Assembly: GCA_002245135.1 (NCBI GenBank)
Contig: NGBS01001161.1
Location: 310,001-374,000, forward strand
Source: Proteromonas lacertae
Lineage: Eukaryota; Sar; Bigyra; Opalinata; Proteromonadidae
Reading direction: 5' to 3'
DNA: 64,000 bases
Both the position numbers and the translations under genes were made by a program. Shown here piece by piece: positions 1 through 13,468 of this stretch; the stretch's first letter is position 1, and the number at the start of each line of letters is the position of its first letter. A model generated the notes under the pieces. The model was not told where the DNA came from. It was given only the letters and a program-made list of their open reading frames with translations, and ran no database searches.

Positions 1-1415
1 TAGGAATTGCAGGAGGGACTGCTGTTCCATTAGTTAATTATATTACAAAGGTATTATTAATATATATAATTTATGAATAATAGACAGTTGCTAATAAAAA
101 CTTTAGGAATATTGAATTTATGCATTTACTAACAGCAGGAAGTGTACCATACACTAAACTTGAGAATACTCACAAGTTTTCTACACGTTGCTTTTATTTA
201 GGTCAAAATATGAGAAAACCAATAGAAGAAGGAAATGCAGATTATGTATATATAAATATGCAATTAATATTATATTAATACACAGTGTCCAATATTTTTC
301 AGTGATATTCCAAAACTGTACAGAGAGAAAATCATTCCAATTGATATATGTTTAGTAAATCTAAGTCAACCAAATGATAATAACTATTGTTCACTTGGTG
401 TGTCTTGTGGTGAAACAAGAGCTGCAATTGAATCTGCAAAAGTATATTATTATAATATATATATATATATATCAGTAGATTGTAATAGGAATGATAAATA
501 AAAAGATGCCGTATAGTTTTGGTGATAGTGAAATTCATATTTCTAATATTGATTATTTAGTGAATATAGATGATGAAATAGAAGAAATAAAACTTCCTCA
601 AATAACTCCAGAATCCAGAATAATTGCTAATTATATATCAGAAAAACTTATTGAAGATAAAGCTACACTTCAAATCGGTGTTGGATCTGTTATAATGGCA
701 TTAATGGAGAATTTGAATTCATTTAAAGATATTGGAATTCATACTGAAGTATTTAGTGATGGTTTAATACCATTGTATAATAAAGGTATTATTACTGGTA
801 AATACGTATAAATATATATATCATTTATCTCTATTTATTAATAGAAAACTGTGGATAATGGTTTAATAACAACGACATTTGTAAAAGGTAGTAAAATGAT
901 GTATATATTTTTATAATTATTTTTTTATTATTCTATTGCATATTAGATATGACTTTGTTGATAAGAATAAAGATGTTATTGTTCGAGATGTTGCATTTAC
1001 AAACAATCCATTTGTTATAGCGAACAATTATCATATGATATCAATAAACTCAGCAATTGAAATAGATCTAACTGGTCAAGTTGTTTCAGATTCTATAGGT
1101 AGTTATATATACAGTGGAACAGGAGGACAAGTAGATTTTGTTTATGGAAGCTCTTTATGTCCTGCAGGAAAGTCTATCATAGCTATGTCGTCTTGTACAA
1201 AAAAAGGTAAATCAAAAATAGTCTCATGTATTGAAAAAGGAGCTGGAGTTGTAACAACGAGAGCAAATGTGAGATATGTAGTGACTGAATATGGTATTGT
1301 AGATCTTTTTGGTAAATCGATAAGTGAAAGAGCTAAATTACTAATAAGCATTGCTCATCCTTCTAAGCGATCAATTTTATATGATGAAGCACATAAAAAC
1401 GGTATAATTATTTAA
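1..1415 (+). CDS. Acetyl-CoA hydrolase / acetate CoA-transferase, 5'-truncated
   Basis: The gene runs in from the left edge; only the part after the N-terminus is present. Spliced exons read through GIAGGTAVPLVNY, the CSLGVSCGETRAA stretch, GDSEIHISNIDY, VFSDGLIPL and a glycine motif GTGGQVDF, ending at TAA. These are the landmarks of family I CoA-transferases (Ach1/4-hydroxybutyrate CoA-transferase type), which move CoA between acetyl-CoA and another acid or hydrolyse it. In several anaerobic protists such an enzyme makes acetate in hydrogenosomes (family knowledge; the organelle here is inferred). Introns I place at 51-83 and 442-487 (phase 0), at about 247-283, and two more near 810 and 900, all GTAT...AG. 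Targeting signals cannot be judged without the start. Family assignment is firm; substrate partner is not. Confidence 0.85.
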
Positions 1416-1528
1416 AAACTAACGTAAATTCTGTGATTCTTTTTGTATATATTAAGGGAATAATAATTACATTTTTTAATACAGTATTCAAGCCAAACTT
1501 TTCATTCGTTATTTGTTTATAAGAATCA

Positions 1529-4500
1529 ATGGGCATTTTAGTAGTTTTAAATATTTTATTATTTATTCCTGCTTTTGTTGGAGCAAATTTTGCTGTGATT
1601 ATAAGAGATTCAGCTCAAATAACTTTTTATGAGACATTCTTTCGTTCTCTAGCTGGTGACCCAACTGTCCAGGTTTTTGCTTGTGATAGTGGTTTAGATG
1701 CAACTCTAAATATATTAAAGACTGGTTTATATCAACATGTTTTCACAGATGATTGCTTATACGATATGGTAGATGATCTAAAAGATTACCCATGTTATTT
1801 TTGGATGGCATATCCACTTGCTCAGGAGAAATGTTCCAAGAATGTAATATATTACAGTTCATTTGTTCCTATGATGATTTCATGTATTTATATTATATTT
1901 ATAATATAATAGTTGGTCAAGCATTTGTAAAAAGATTCCAAGATCCTAGAATCAATGTATATATCGTTGAAGATGATAAGAATAATGTTAAGAACAATAA
2001 TGTATATGATATGATGAGTGGTAATATCAGACATTATGGATTTAACTCTGTATTTGATATTTTACCTGAGAATTTTGATGCAAATATAACATCAATCTTA
2101 TCAAAGAATGAAAAAACAATATTCTTGTGGGTAAATAGAAATAAAGATAAAATAAAGAAGTTTTATGGTGATGCTAGTTTTGATTCAACTAAACATATTG
2201 TATATTCATTCATTCACTTTGAAATTAAATCAATAACATCTCCTGGAACAAATACATTAAAAAATCTAAAAGAATCAACTCAAATGTTTACTGTTTATAT
2301 CAGGAATGATACAGCATTTGAGAGTTTAGTTAATTCTATAGATTCAGCAAGACAATTTACATATACAGATATAATGTTTTACAATATTTATTACCTTTTA
2401 TTAAATGGTAATACATTATCAGGAGGACTATCACCAATTGCTTTAGTTAAATCACTCTATTACCAACGTTTTTATTTTACATCAGGTGCTGTTTATCCAT
2501 TACCTAATAATTTTATATCAACATCATATTATAGTGTCAAATATGCTGATACAAATGATGATAGTGTAGATTTATTAGCCGTACAACATGAATATTTACC
2601 AAATGTTTATTTTGACCCAAAAGAACAAATGGGTAATGTTCCTTTACAGCATTGTAGTTGGCAAGCAAATCCGTTTACTGGTAACGTCAGCATTAGTCCT
2701 GTTGTTATTTTGTTCTTAAATCCAAATAGTGGTGAGGCAAGTCGTAACAGTGTATTGTCTATACTTTATTTATTATATTGTTAATAGCAATCATTAAGTG
2801 ATTTAGAGACAGCAGTTGTTGATCATATTAATAGACAAGGAGGAGTACTTGGCACTTATATTCGTGGGTATGTTATTAATACAAATATACCTTGGGAAGT
2901 TTTGAAGATAAAAGTATAAATAGTTTATATTTTTTAAATAATTATAGCTAATTGGATTTTATAATAGATATAAAGTTCCAGTAATGTTTCAATCGTCAGT
3001 AGGAGAAACAGCATATAAAATACATGACTGTATGAATAATAATTCTATTATTTTATTGTAGTATCAATTGAACAACAATGGAATACAATGTTTTTTGTTT
3101 TAAGTAATTCAAATTCTGCTCAATGTGATAATTATGGAACATTCTATTTAGGAATGTCTGCTTCAGTTGTATCGAAAGCATTAGTTAGTCATTATTTAGA
3201 GGAAAATATTAATTCAGTTTTTATAGTTGGAACTACAGAAGAGTATCATTTATAAATTGTATTTATATCATTGTTTAGATTTTCAGTAGCTTTATTAGAT
3301 CTTTTAAAAATAAGATTGACAGAATATGAAATATTTATCGAATCACAAGCAATAATGGCTGCTACTGATCTGGATAATGGTATTGTAATAGCTAAAGCGA
3401 TTAAGAAGTCTTATCCAGATGGTGGTTATGTTATTAATGCTGCATCAAGTTCATATAATCAATATTTATTTGAAGCATTGAATATTGAAGGTGTAAATGA
3501 GACAAATGGTTATTACATTTATAATGTATTTTTATCTGAACAAGATGTTACTTATTTTAGTAATTCAAATGTATAATGATGTAGTTATTAATATTAAATA
3601 GTTGACTGGATTTTATTCTCTTGGATATTATTTTGATTCAGAAAAAATACCATCAATGGAAGCAATAAAGAGTAGTTTATATGATAAAGACTATAGATTA
3701 ACATCAGATTTAGTTATTGCAAGAAATGCAATTGAAATGTTAAAACAGATTATAATTCATGCAAATACATATGATATGAATACTATACAACAGTATATAT
3801 GTTTTATTAATCTTATCATATTCTGTTTATAGATTTATGTTTTCTCAAACAATAACTGATCCTAGTATTTACAGTATTGAATTTTCTGGTTTTGCCAGAA
3901 TGAAAATAAAAATATATAAAGTGAATTATTTAAATGAATTTGAAGATATTTATACACCAAAGTTTACATTTTATTCAGATTATGCTTACCCATCAAGTTA
4001 TGTTTGTTCTTGGAAAGATTGTATATTGTTTTTATTATGATTATTATTTATAGCTGAAACTGATGGAATTCACAAATACAAATTGTTAGTTTTTGGTAGT
4101 ATTTATGATAGAACAAATCCAGATCATTTACCATATATTACTCAATTGAATGATATTATAGAATCAGCTAATTCTTTAGAAATTATACAAGAAGCAATTA
4201 TATATATTTATCATTTTAAATATTTAGATGAAGATCCATATAAGAACTATGAACTAAACATTTTTGAAATGGTTCATAATACTTATAATAATTCTGATCC
4301 AATCTTTCTTGGTATCTTTGGAGGATATGATGGAGAAGAAATTGAAAGAATTGAACCATTATTAAAGAAATATGATTTGTTATTCTTTGATTTACATCCT
4401 CATTATGGTGAAACATGTAATTCTCAAGTTGTTCATGTTGGAGGTACTTTTAATCAGTTTGGAGAATCTCCTTTAGTTTATGCTTTACAAAGTTCTGAAT

Positions 4501-7500
4501 CAATTGCCATTTTTACTGATAATTTAGAAAATAACATACAAATATCAAATACAGCTGTGAGTATGTTAAATCAGTTCACTACATCTGATATTTATACTGA
4601 GACTGTTACAAATTCAACAAATTGTACAAGTGTTGATGATATAATTAATACTTTACAATCAAATTATACATCATCAAGTGTATTTATATTTATGAGTCAA
4701 AAGAATGTTGAAAATATTATATTGAACTGTTATTCATACAATCCCACTATAAGAGTATATGCATTTGATGTTTGGGATAAAACTATTCATAAGAATCCTG
4801 AGAAATGGAATGGAGTTTATATCATTTCTACATATTTAAGTTCACTTAATACTACAGAAAATGTACAGTATAATATGTTAGTAAATGAGAAAGTGGGAAA
4901 TAATATTGATTTCTTCACTCCATTTGTAATTAATATTTATGATGTTTTGCTATTATATCAGAAAGATTTAACTTTGTTAGAAGAACAACATACTACAGTA
5001 GAATACTTATCTGCATTATATGCTGAAGAAATATCATCTATATATGGAACAATATCTTTGAATTTCAATAATTATTTAGATAGACCTGTTTATGTTACTC
5101 AGATTATGAGTTGTTCAGTTTGTCCTAATGGTTATTATCATAGTCCGTTTTATATCAGTTCATCACCAAAAAGAGGATTTCCATATGCTACATATGCAAA
5201 TGATAATAAGTATTATGAATGCAACTTTGTTGATCCATATATTCAAGAGAAAAAAGAGATTGCATCATTTCCTATCACTTTCTTATTAGATTTAAACAAG
5301 ACAATTGAATCATTTGGATTGTATGGATTAATGTTGACTGTTATAGAAAAAGTGAATAGTGCTGGTGGTATAAGAGGTTTACAAGTGTCAGCTGTTGTTA
5401 GATCATGTCCTGTATCTGATGCTTCTGATTTGTTTTTAAAATTGAAATCAGAAAATGTAAGATATATTTTCAGTATTTGTTCACAAGAGTCTTTCACTTT
5501 AATGAAAGAACCCATTAGTTTACTGGATGTTATATTCTTTCAAGCAGGTAGAAATTATGGTTATGAATGTGCATATAATATTTTGATGCTTAGCACTGCT
5601 GCTTATCAGGAAATAACACCTTCATTTTTATATCTTATCAAGAAATATGGAGCTGTTAATATTGTACTGGTTTTCAAAGATGATAAGTTCAGATCAACAA
5701 GAATATTATTGATTAATTCAATGTTGGAATTAGCACCATTTAAATCTATAAAGAATTTCATATTTTCAGGTGATGCAACAACAGCTGAAAGAAATTTGGT
5801 TCTACAAGAAGCAGTCAATTCATTACAACAGTATCAAGAGTTGTGTTTGACAGTTTTAGTGATGGATCAAGATGATTTAGAACAATATGCAAAATATTAC
5901 TATGAAGTTATTGGTGGTGGAACACAAAGTGGTTTAATTAACGCAGAAAAGATTTATCCAGTAGTTGCTCAAACAGAAGTCTATGGCACTTTAAAGAATC
6001 CATCATATTTAAATGGTTTTTACCTATTAACTGCTTTTTCAAATTATCAACCTACTCCATATGTTGTTCAGTTTAATCAAGATTATGGTTCTTATGTTGA
6101 TGGCTTCTTTGTTCCTTATAGTGTTGCATTAGTGTATGCTGGATTTCAATTATTAACAACGTCACTACAAAAGATTGAACAAGAAAAGGCTACAACCAGA
6201 GCAATTATTAATTTGTTTTTGGAGTATTATGATTATAGTATTGGTGGTTATATTTTCTTAAATCCATATTCTAAACACCTTCAACAACAGTATGTCATAG
6301 CTCAGTTTAAGGATAATACATTAAGTAATTTTGTTACAATTTCAGATATGTTTCCATCTCGTCCTTTTTATAAAGGATATACAATACCTGATACTACAAG
6401 ATGTGATGGTGAAAATGTAGTGGAAGTAGATATTATATTTTTGGCAGTATTCTTTTCATTTACTGAAGATGAACTTGAAAAATCATTACAAATAGTAGAA
6501 TCTAGTTTCCTTTCACTTGAATCTACTGTGTATTTACCAGATGGTAGAGCAGAAGGTATTTTCCTCTGTGATATTCATGGAGATCCAGAAGGAAGAGGTG
6601 TAGAGTGTTTTAAGCAAGCTGTGTCAAGAAAAGCAGTTGGTGTATTTGGAACAACAAGATCTGAAGATATTGTAGTATTTGGTAAGTTGTGTGATGAATA
6701 CAATATGCTTTATCTTATCCCATTTTTGACTGAAGGTAAATATTGTAATGAATATACATTCTTTGTATCACCACCAATCTCTGCATATGTATAATTATAA
6801 TATATATATTTTTATTAATAATAGGATACTGTATTTTCGTCAATTACAAGAAATTTCTTGTATGATATGGTAATAATAATGAGTGATACAACTAATGCTC
6901 AAGGTATTGGAAAATATTTACAAGGTGAATTAAGTTATAGAGGTGCTAAAATAGTTAAGCAGCATACAATTCCTTATACTGATGTTGATTTAGAACCATT
7001 AGCAGACACTATAAAAATGGATTTACCAAATGGCGGATTCATTTTGAATTTGTTAGAAACAGGTCATGCTATTGATTTTCTGAAAGTTATGTATGATAAA
7101 CAACTGAAATATCCAGATTATAAAGTAATGTCATTCTTTGTAGATGTGGATATAATTCGAGATACTGGTGAAGGAAAATATTTAGAAAATCAATACTTTT
7201 GGACTATATATAATACATGGGAACTTGCTGATTTTACTGTGTTTAATACATGGTATAGCAAATTAATGACATATCGAAATTGGTATTCAACAATAGCAGT
7301 TACTACTTATAATACATTATGGATGTATATTTGTTGTAAGAGCTCATTTCCAGATTATAATTCGATGATGATGAGATATGCATTTCAACAATTGACTGTT
7401 CCAACTACTTTTGGTTCATTGTATCTACTAAGAACAAATGTTTATGAAACTCCAGTTTATTTAACACAAGTTACAACACTTCCTAATCAAGCTTATACTC

Positions 7501-10500
7501 TTACTACAAAATATAAGCCAGCTTTGGCAAGACAGATTCCAGAAGTATTACAGTATAATTTCATGAAATATGAAACTTGTAATTTTGTTTATGGCAGTCC
7601 ATTATATGGAAGAATTAGTTATCCATATATTTCAGTTGGACTAATGTTATCACTGACTGGTTCTGATAGTACTAATGATAGGCCTTTATTTGAATTGATT
7701 CTTGGTTATTTTAAATATATAAATACACAATATGATATTCATGGGTATAAGATTAAAACTATTTTAAATAATCTTGAATCACAGATTGATAAAGTTCAAC
7801 CAGCTGTTCAATCATTTTTAAGTCAAGGAGTATCAATAATTATTGGTTGTACAAATAGTGCGTGTAAAACTAAAGTAATTGAATCATTGGCAAACAATTT
7901 AGATGTTGTTTATTTCTATATTGGTAATGTAGAAGGTGAAGAATGTCATTCAACTGCTTATTATACTGGTCATTTACCCAATCAGTATATTTTCCAAACT
8001 GTCGAATATCTAGTCAAATCAAATTTACCTAAAACATTGTTGATAGTTGCAACAAAAGGATCTGCATATTCTGTTAGAATAAGTGAAATTGTTAGGAATA
8101 TTGCTTATTTTCTACTCGATTTATTAGATATTCAATATTTAGCTTCAACATCATCATATAGTACGTTTTTATTTTCTATTCCTTCATTATGTCCAAGTAA
8201 TGGTTGTTCTATTATACTAACAGGTGATATGAATGATGTAATACAATTTATTAATGACTATCATTCTTCAACATTAACTGAATCAATGTATCCAATATTT
8301 GCAATGACACTAAGTATGATGAATAAAGATTACTTCACTGAAGGTAATTTCAAGAATTTATATATTCCAACAATCTACACAGCTCAAGCTCAAGAATCCT
8401 ATCCAACTTTAACTGTAAAAAATACAATATTCCATTATAGTGGATATGCAACTACAGATTCATTAATAAGTGCTTATTATGCTGCAAATATTATATCTCA
8501 AGGTTTTATGGAAGCTCCGGATATTTCAAATCATTATTTTCATAGTATAGTGTCTGGTCATAAATTTCAAGGTCCATTAAGTGTTTCTACATTTTATGAT
8601 ACACATTATATTGATCATCCCTTTATATTAGTACATATCAACTCAGATGGAGTAGAAGAATTAGCTGCCTATCATTTAGAACCTGTCAAACCATTACCTT
8701 GGAATTGGATGCTTCCTACAGAATTAGGTAAATCATGCTCGTTTGGTATGGGAGGTATTACAACATTTACTCAAGAAAAAGTTGTTTCTGTTACTACTTT
8801 CATTAATATGTCAGGAGAGGATGTTGAATTGAATAATGGTGTATCAGAAGCAATAAATGCAGTAATTGATAGTTATAATGCTGCAAATGGAATTAATGGA
8901 TATACTATTGTTCATTATTTAATAGAAATTGATGATTTAGCTGATGCAATTAAATCAGTAGAAGAGATGGCTAGTTTTATTAAACATAGATCTGTAAGTG
9001 CTGTTCCAGTCACACCATTATTTATATTAAGTTATAATGAAGAAATAAGAGATGGAATTTATGGAAAAATTGCTGATATGGAAGGTTTATTGGTTGATGT
9101 ATCAATGTCAGTTCCAAATTATTGTGAAAAGAGTGTTGTATCTGCAAGTTTAACAATTGGTTACTATGATAGATTATTGGATATTATTATTCATAGACAT
9201 TATCCTGGTTTTGCAATTATCAGTGAATTAGATAATGTAGCTTCATCTTATGTAAAGAAATACTTAGAAAGAAAAGGTGGTAGTGTATTGATGGTTTATT
9301 ATGATGAAAATAACTTGAATGTAATTGTAATGTCATCTTTATTACATACATTAAAATCTCAATTCTCTGAAGGTTGTTTAATCTTTTTAGGTAAATCAAA
9401 ATATCATTCTTTATTAAATGCAGGAATGATAAATACTGAATTATATGAACCAAAATACCATTTAATATCGTTTACAAGTGGTGGTGAAATAGTAGATTCA
9501 ATCGAGAATATATTACCATTTGAAGCAGCTGGTGCTTATTCTCAATCAATAAGTCGAAATGAAAATACTGAATTTCTAAACCGAATGAAAGCCTATTACA
9601 CTGGTTCAACATTTTTGAGTGATAGAATAGCTAGAACTTACTCAGTATTAAGTCTATTGTTTGATTCAATGATAAAAGCAGGAACAGTAAGTGATTTTTC
9701 TTTGATAAGAGAAACAATGTATCATACCAGTTATTCTGCACCTGAAGGTGTATTGACATTATCTGAGAATAATTATCTAACTCGTGTGATGACCTTATCA
9801 ACATATGATCCTTCAAGCAAAACATTTACTCTTGTTTATTCAACCGAAACAGCAGTTGAAGGTACAGCTTGGATAAGTGATGGTAAAGTAGAGATAAATT
9901 CATGTAATTTTGTAGATTTAAGTATAGGAAAAAAGAAAAAAGAGAAAACAATAAGTGTAGTAATTCCAGTTGCTTTAACAGGTGTTGATCAAAAAGATGA
10001 ATTAAAATTATTAGATTCAATATTACTAGCAATTGATGAAATAAATGAGAATGGTGGTATTTTAGATAATAAAGTAATAGCTGATATAAGAGATACAAAT
10101 TCTGATGAAGCAGAATTCCTTAGTATAGTTGAAACAGTGAAAGACACAGATTCAAAGTTAATAATTGGTGGAATAAAGAGTGAAGTATATTCAAATGTTG
10201 GACCAAGAGTTGATAAAGTTTTATACATATTCCCTGGTTATAATCCAGGTGAAGTATGTTATGAAAATGCTATATCAGTTAATTTCATGTTAAATCAACT
10301 AAGAAATCCATTACAGATTTATTTATACAAAGAAATGAAGACAATCTTTATAGTTTATGAATCAAATGAAATAAGTCAACAATGTCGATTAATGGTAGGA
10401 AAACTAATAGGTGAATCTCATTTGACTAGTAATGGTCAGACATTATTAACAAACAGTAATATTCAAACATCAGTGATGTTAATGCAAAGTAAATTATTAG

Positions 10501-13404
10501 ATGGTGGAACAATAGTAAATTGTCTATCTTCTTCAATAACAGTTGATCTTATGAAAGAAATGTGTAATCAGAATTTATATCCACCAACTTATACAATAGT
10601 TAGTTTATTCTTCCAAAATCATTATTTAGATGATTTAGGTAATATAAATAGTAAATGTATAGCAAATCATTATGTAATTTCTTCCTTCTTTCCTTCTTTA
10701 TCTGATGACTCTTCATCAAAAATAACAATCTCATCCACTTCTTTGAATGGATTTGTGAATAGTTTAGGTCAAAGAATAGGTTGGAATGAGAGAATAGAAT
10801 CTTATATGGAAGCAGCCTATTCTTCAATGATATTATGGGCTGATGCAGTTCAGAAAGCCTATACATTTGATTCATCTTTAATAAGATCTGTAATGTATGG
10901 TAGAAAATATAATTCTCCTTCTGACTTTTTGATAATATCGAATAATAATGTAGCAAGTCGAAGAATATATACAGCTTATATAACAGCGAATAAAGATTTG
11001 TATGTAGTTGAAGGTCCAGATGAAGCAATAACACCAAATGTGTATAGTGATATAAACGCAAATGGATTAGCTAATCATTATTGTGATTGGTCTAGTGCAA
11101 ATGGTGGGAAATCTTTTAAAAATTGAGTAAGAATATTTTAATGGTTCATAATACTGATGCAACAGATCAATTGACTGATTTATATAGATCATTAGCTGAG
11201 AAGGTGTATATTGATGCAATAAATCAAGATGGTGGAATATTAGGTTATAATCTAATAATCATTGATGCTTATTTAAGTGTAAATTCAGGTGAAATGAGAA
11301 GAAAAATAAAGAATATGATAATAGATAATGATGTAGTTGCTGTATTTGGATGTTCTTCAATATTTTGCATTGATGTAATGAGTGAAGTAGCGAATGATTT
11401 AAAGATATTATTCTTTACAACTCAATCTGATGATGGTACAATATGTTCTCCATACACAATTCATACTGGTCCAGCTGTGAATCAATTAATTGATCCACTA
11501 TATAGTTTCCTTCCAACAGTTGAAGTTAAAGCTGTGTATGTAATTGGATATGAAATTGAATCAATGAGTTCAATGATAAATGTGATAATGGATAAAACAG
11601 AGAGTATAGGCTTATCATTTGGTGGAGCTTGTAGTTATTTATCAACAAATAATCCCAACTGCTGAAAGTTTTAAGAATTGTACATTATCTTTAGAAAAAG
11701 TATATACTCAATATGATAGAGTTTTTGTTTATGCTTTAGTTTACCCATTTGAATTGTCTTATTTTATTGATTCTTTAAGAGACAATAACATTTTAATGGA
11801 ACATATTAAGTTAATTTTCTTTTCATATGAACCAATATATTTCAATGATGATGATTTAGATTATATAGATGGAAATTTCATTATTACACCAAGTGGAGAT
11901 GGAACTCAGAATACAGTAGCTTTATCATTCACAAGATTAATTCAATCCAATTTAGGATCTGATTTCCCAATAACAGCAACAATGACATATATGTATTCTG
12001 CTCTACAATTATGGAAAGCAGGAATAGAAGTAGCAACAAAACAAGTGAATGGAGAATGGCCTGGAACAGAATATGTAAGATTAACAATGATAGGTCAAAG
12101 AGCAAATACTCCAGGTGGAACAACAACAGTAAAATCATCAATGTATACAACACAATCATTCTATATAACCGAAATTGTCAGTAAAGAAGAATCATTAATA
12201 TATCCTGCAAAAGGAACTGTTATTGAAATGGATCCGTTATTAACAAGTGATTGTGAATTTGGTATTGCCAAGACACTATTTTCATACAATAGTATAGTTA
12301 GAGTAATAGTATTTGTATTAGTTGGTATTATAATGGTATTTTGTGTGTATTGTTGTTATTTCTTATGGAATTATCGTGAATTGAAGATAGTGAAATTTGC
12401 CTCTCCATTGTTTTTGTTTTATATGTTGATATCTTTAGCTTTGTTAGGTGCAGAAGGTGTTGTATTTGTGTTTGAACCAACAAGTGATGATTTAGTTTGT
12501 GCTTTTAGAGTTTGGGGTTTGGCATTAACAGTTGATTTGGTATTTAGTATTATTATAGCCAAAGCTTGGAGAATTCATAGATTATTCAACAATAAAGAAC
12601 TTAAGAAAGTATAATACACTATTACAATTGTTATTATTAAATAGATTAATATCTCGAATGGATCATTATTGAAAGTTATATTTGTAGTTTTAGGTGTGCA
12701 AGTGATATATCTTGGTATTTGGTGGTTAGTAGATAGATCAAAATACACAGAAACTTTTAGTCCATCTTATTCATCTTTCTTTGAAGATGTATATATTCCT
12801 GAATGTACAGAAAGTCAATACTTTATTTACATTCAAATTGCTGTTGTAGCAGTGATGTTTGTGTTTGGTATAAGATTAGCTTGGTCAGTAAGAAAAGCTT
12901 CAAAAGAGTTTAATGAATCAATCACCTTAGCTTCAACATTTTTGATTATGTGTATGAAATATATTATTCTAATTTTTATTTAATAGTGATTATTGGTGTT
13001 ATTGATATACCATTGAACTTTATATTATCAGATAGTCCAAATGTATTAGTGTCATTAAGAGCATTTGGAGATGAATTAGGTGTAATAATCATTTTATTAA
13101 TACAATATTTCCCCAAAATCTATGCAGCTTATACAACATCATCTGCTATTGATACTGTTACATTAGATCCGTCCAAAACAACAACTGCTACCACAAAGTA
13201 TATATACACATTATTTTATTCTGTTCTAGACAAACACAAACTCGACAGTCTATTTCTGAGAATCATGAAGGAAGTAGAGGTCAGTCAATCAATAAGAAAT
13301 TTGATAAAGATACTGATAATTATGATATGGAAAAGATTACAAAAGCTACTTTAGCATCTATTTTAGTTTTATCTCAAGATAATCCAAATATGAGAGAAGA
13401 TTAG
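1529..13404 (+). CDS. Giant class C GPCR-like receptor with nine tandem ANF/PBP1 modules
   Basis: Predicted protein of about 3,820 residues. A signal peptide (MGILVVLNILLFIPAFVGA) is followed by nine type-1 periplasmic-binding-protein modules of about 365-394 residues, then seven membrane helices at about 12280-13140. Each module closes with a Cys followed by a polar residue and usually an aromatic; the codons start at 2653, 4005, 5220, 6402, 7578, 8736, 9903, 11082 and 12252. Module starts repeat an I..NGGI/NAAGGI-like core. The helical part is 7tm_3/GABA-B-like, with KAWRIHRLF in loop 2. Twelve introns fit: 1884-1912, 2752-2787, 2914-2947, 3030-3061, 3243-3278, 3571-3601, 3793-3832, 4021-4053, 6789-6824, 12609-12644, 12952-12986, 13198-13229. 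Two opposite single-base frame breaks (about 11116-11122 and 11653-11655) interrupt module 9 and cancel out. A surface chemosensor is inferred; ligands are unknown. Confidence 0.85.
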
Positions 13405-13468
13405 ATTTATTATTATTATTATTCTGTCTAGTTACACTATTTTTTATATTCTAAATAAACAACATAAA

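Noticed and set aside
9826-11061. Several minus-strand ORFs under the receptor
   Set aside because: Antisense shadows of a long AT-rich exon with no start context or domain.
11123-11126. End of the receptor gene at the TGA after module 8
   Set aside because: Module 9 continues immediately in a shifted frame, and the frame returns before the seven-helix domain; there is no room for a new promoter.
13141-13354. Receptor C-terminus as read without splicing (ending RLQKLL)
   Set aside because: The spliced alternative (intron 13198-13229) gives the usual hydrophilic tail with a stop at 13402, and the donor and acceptor fit the local consensus.
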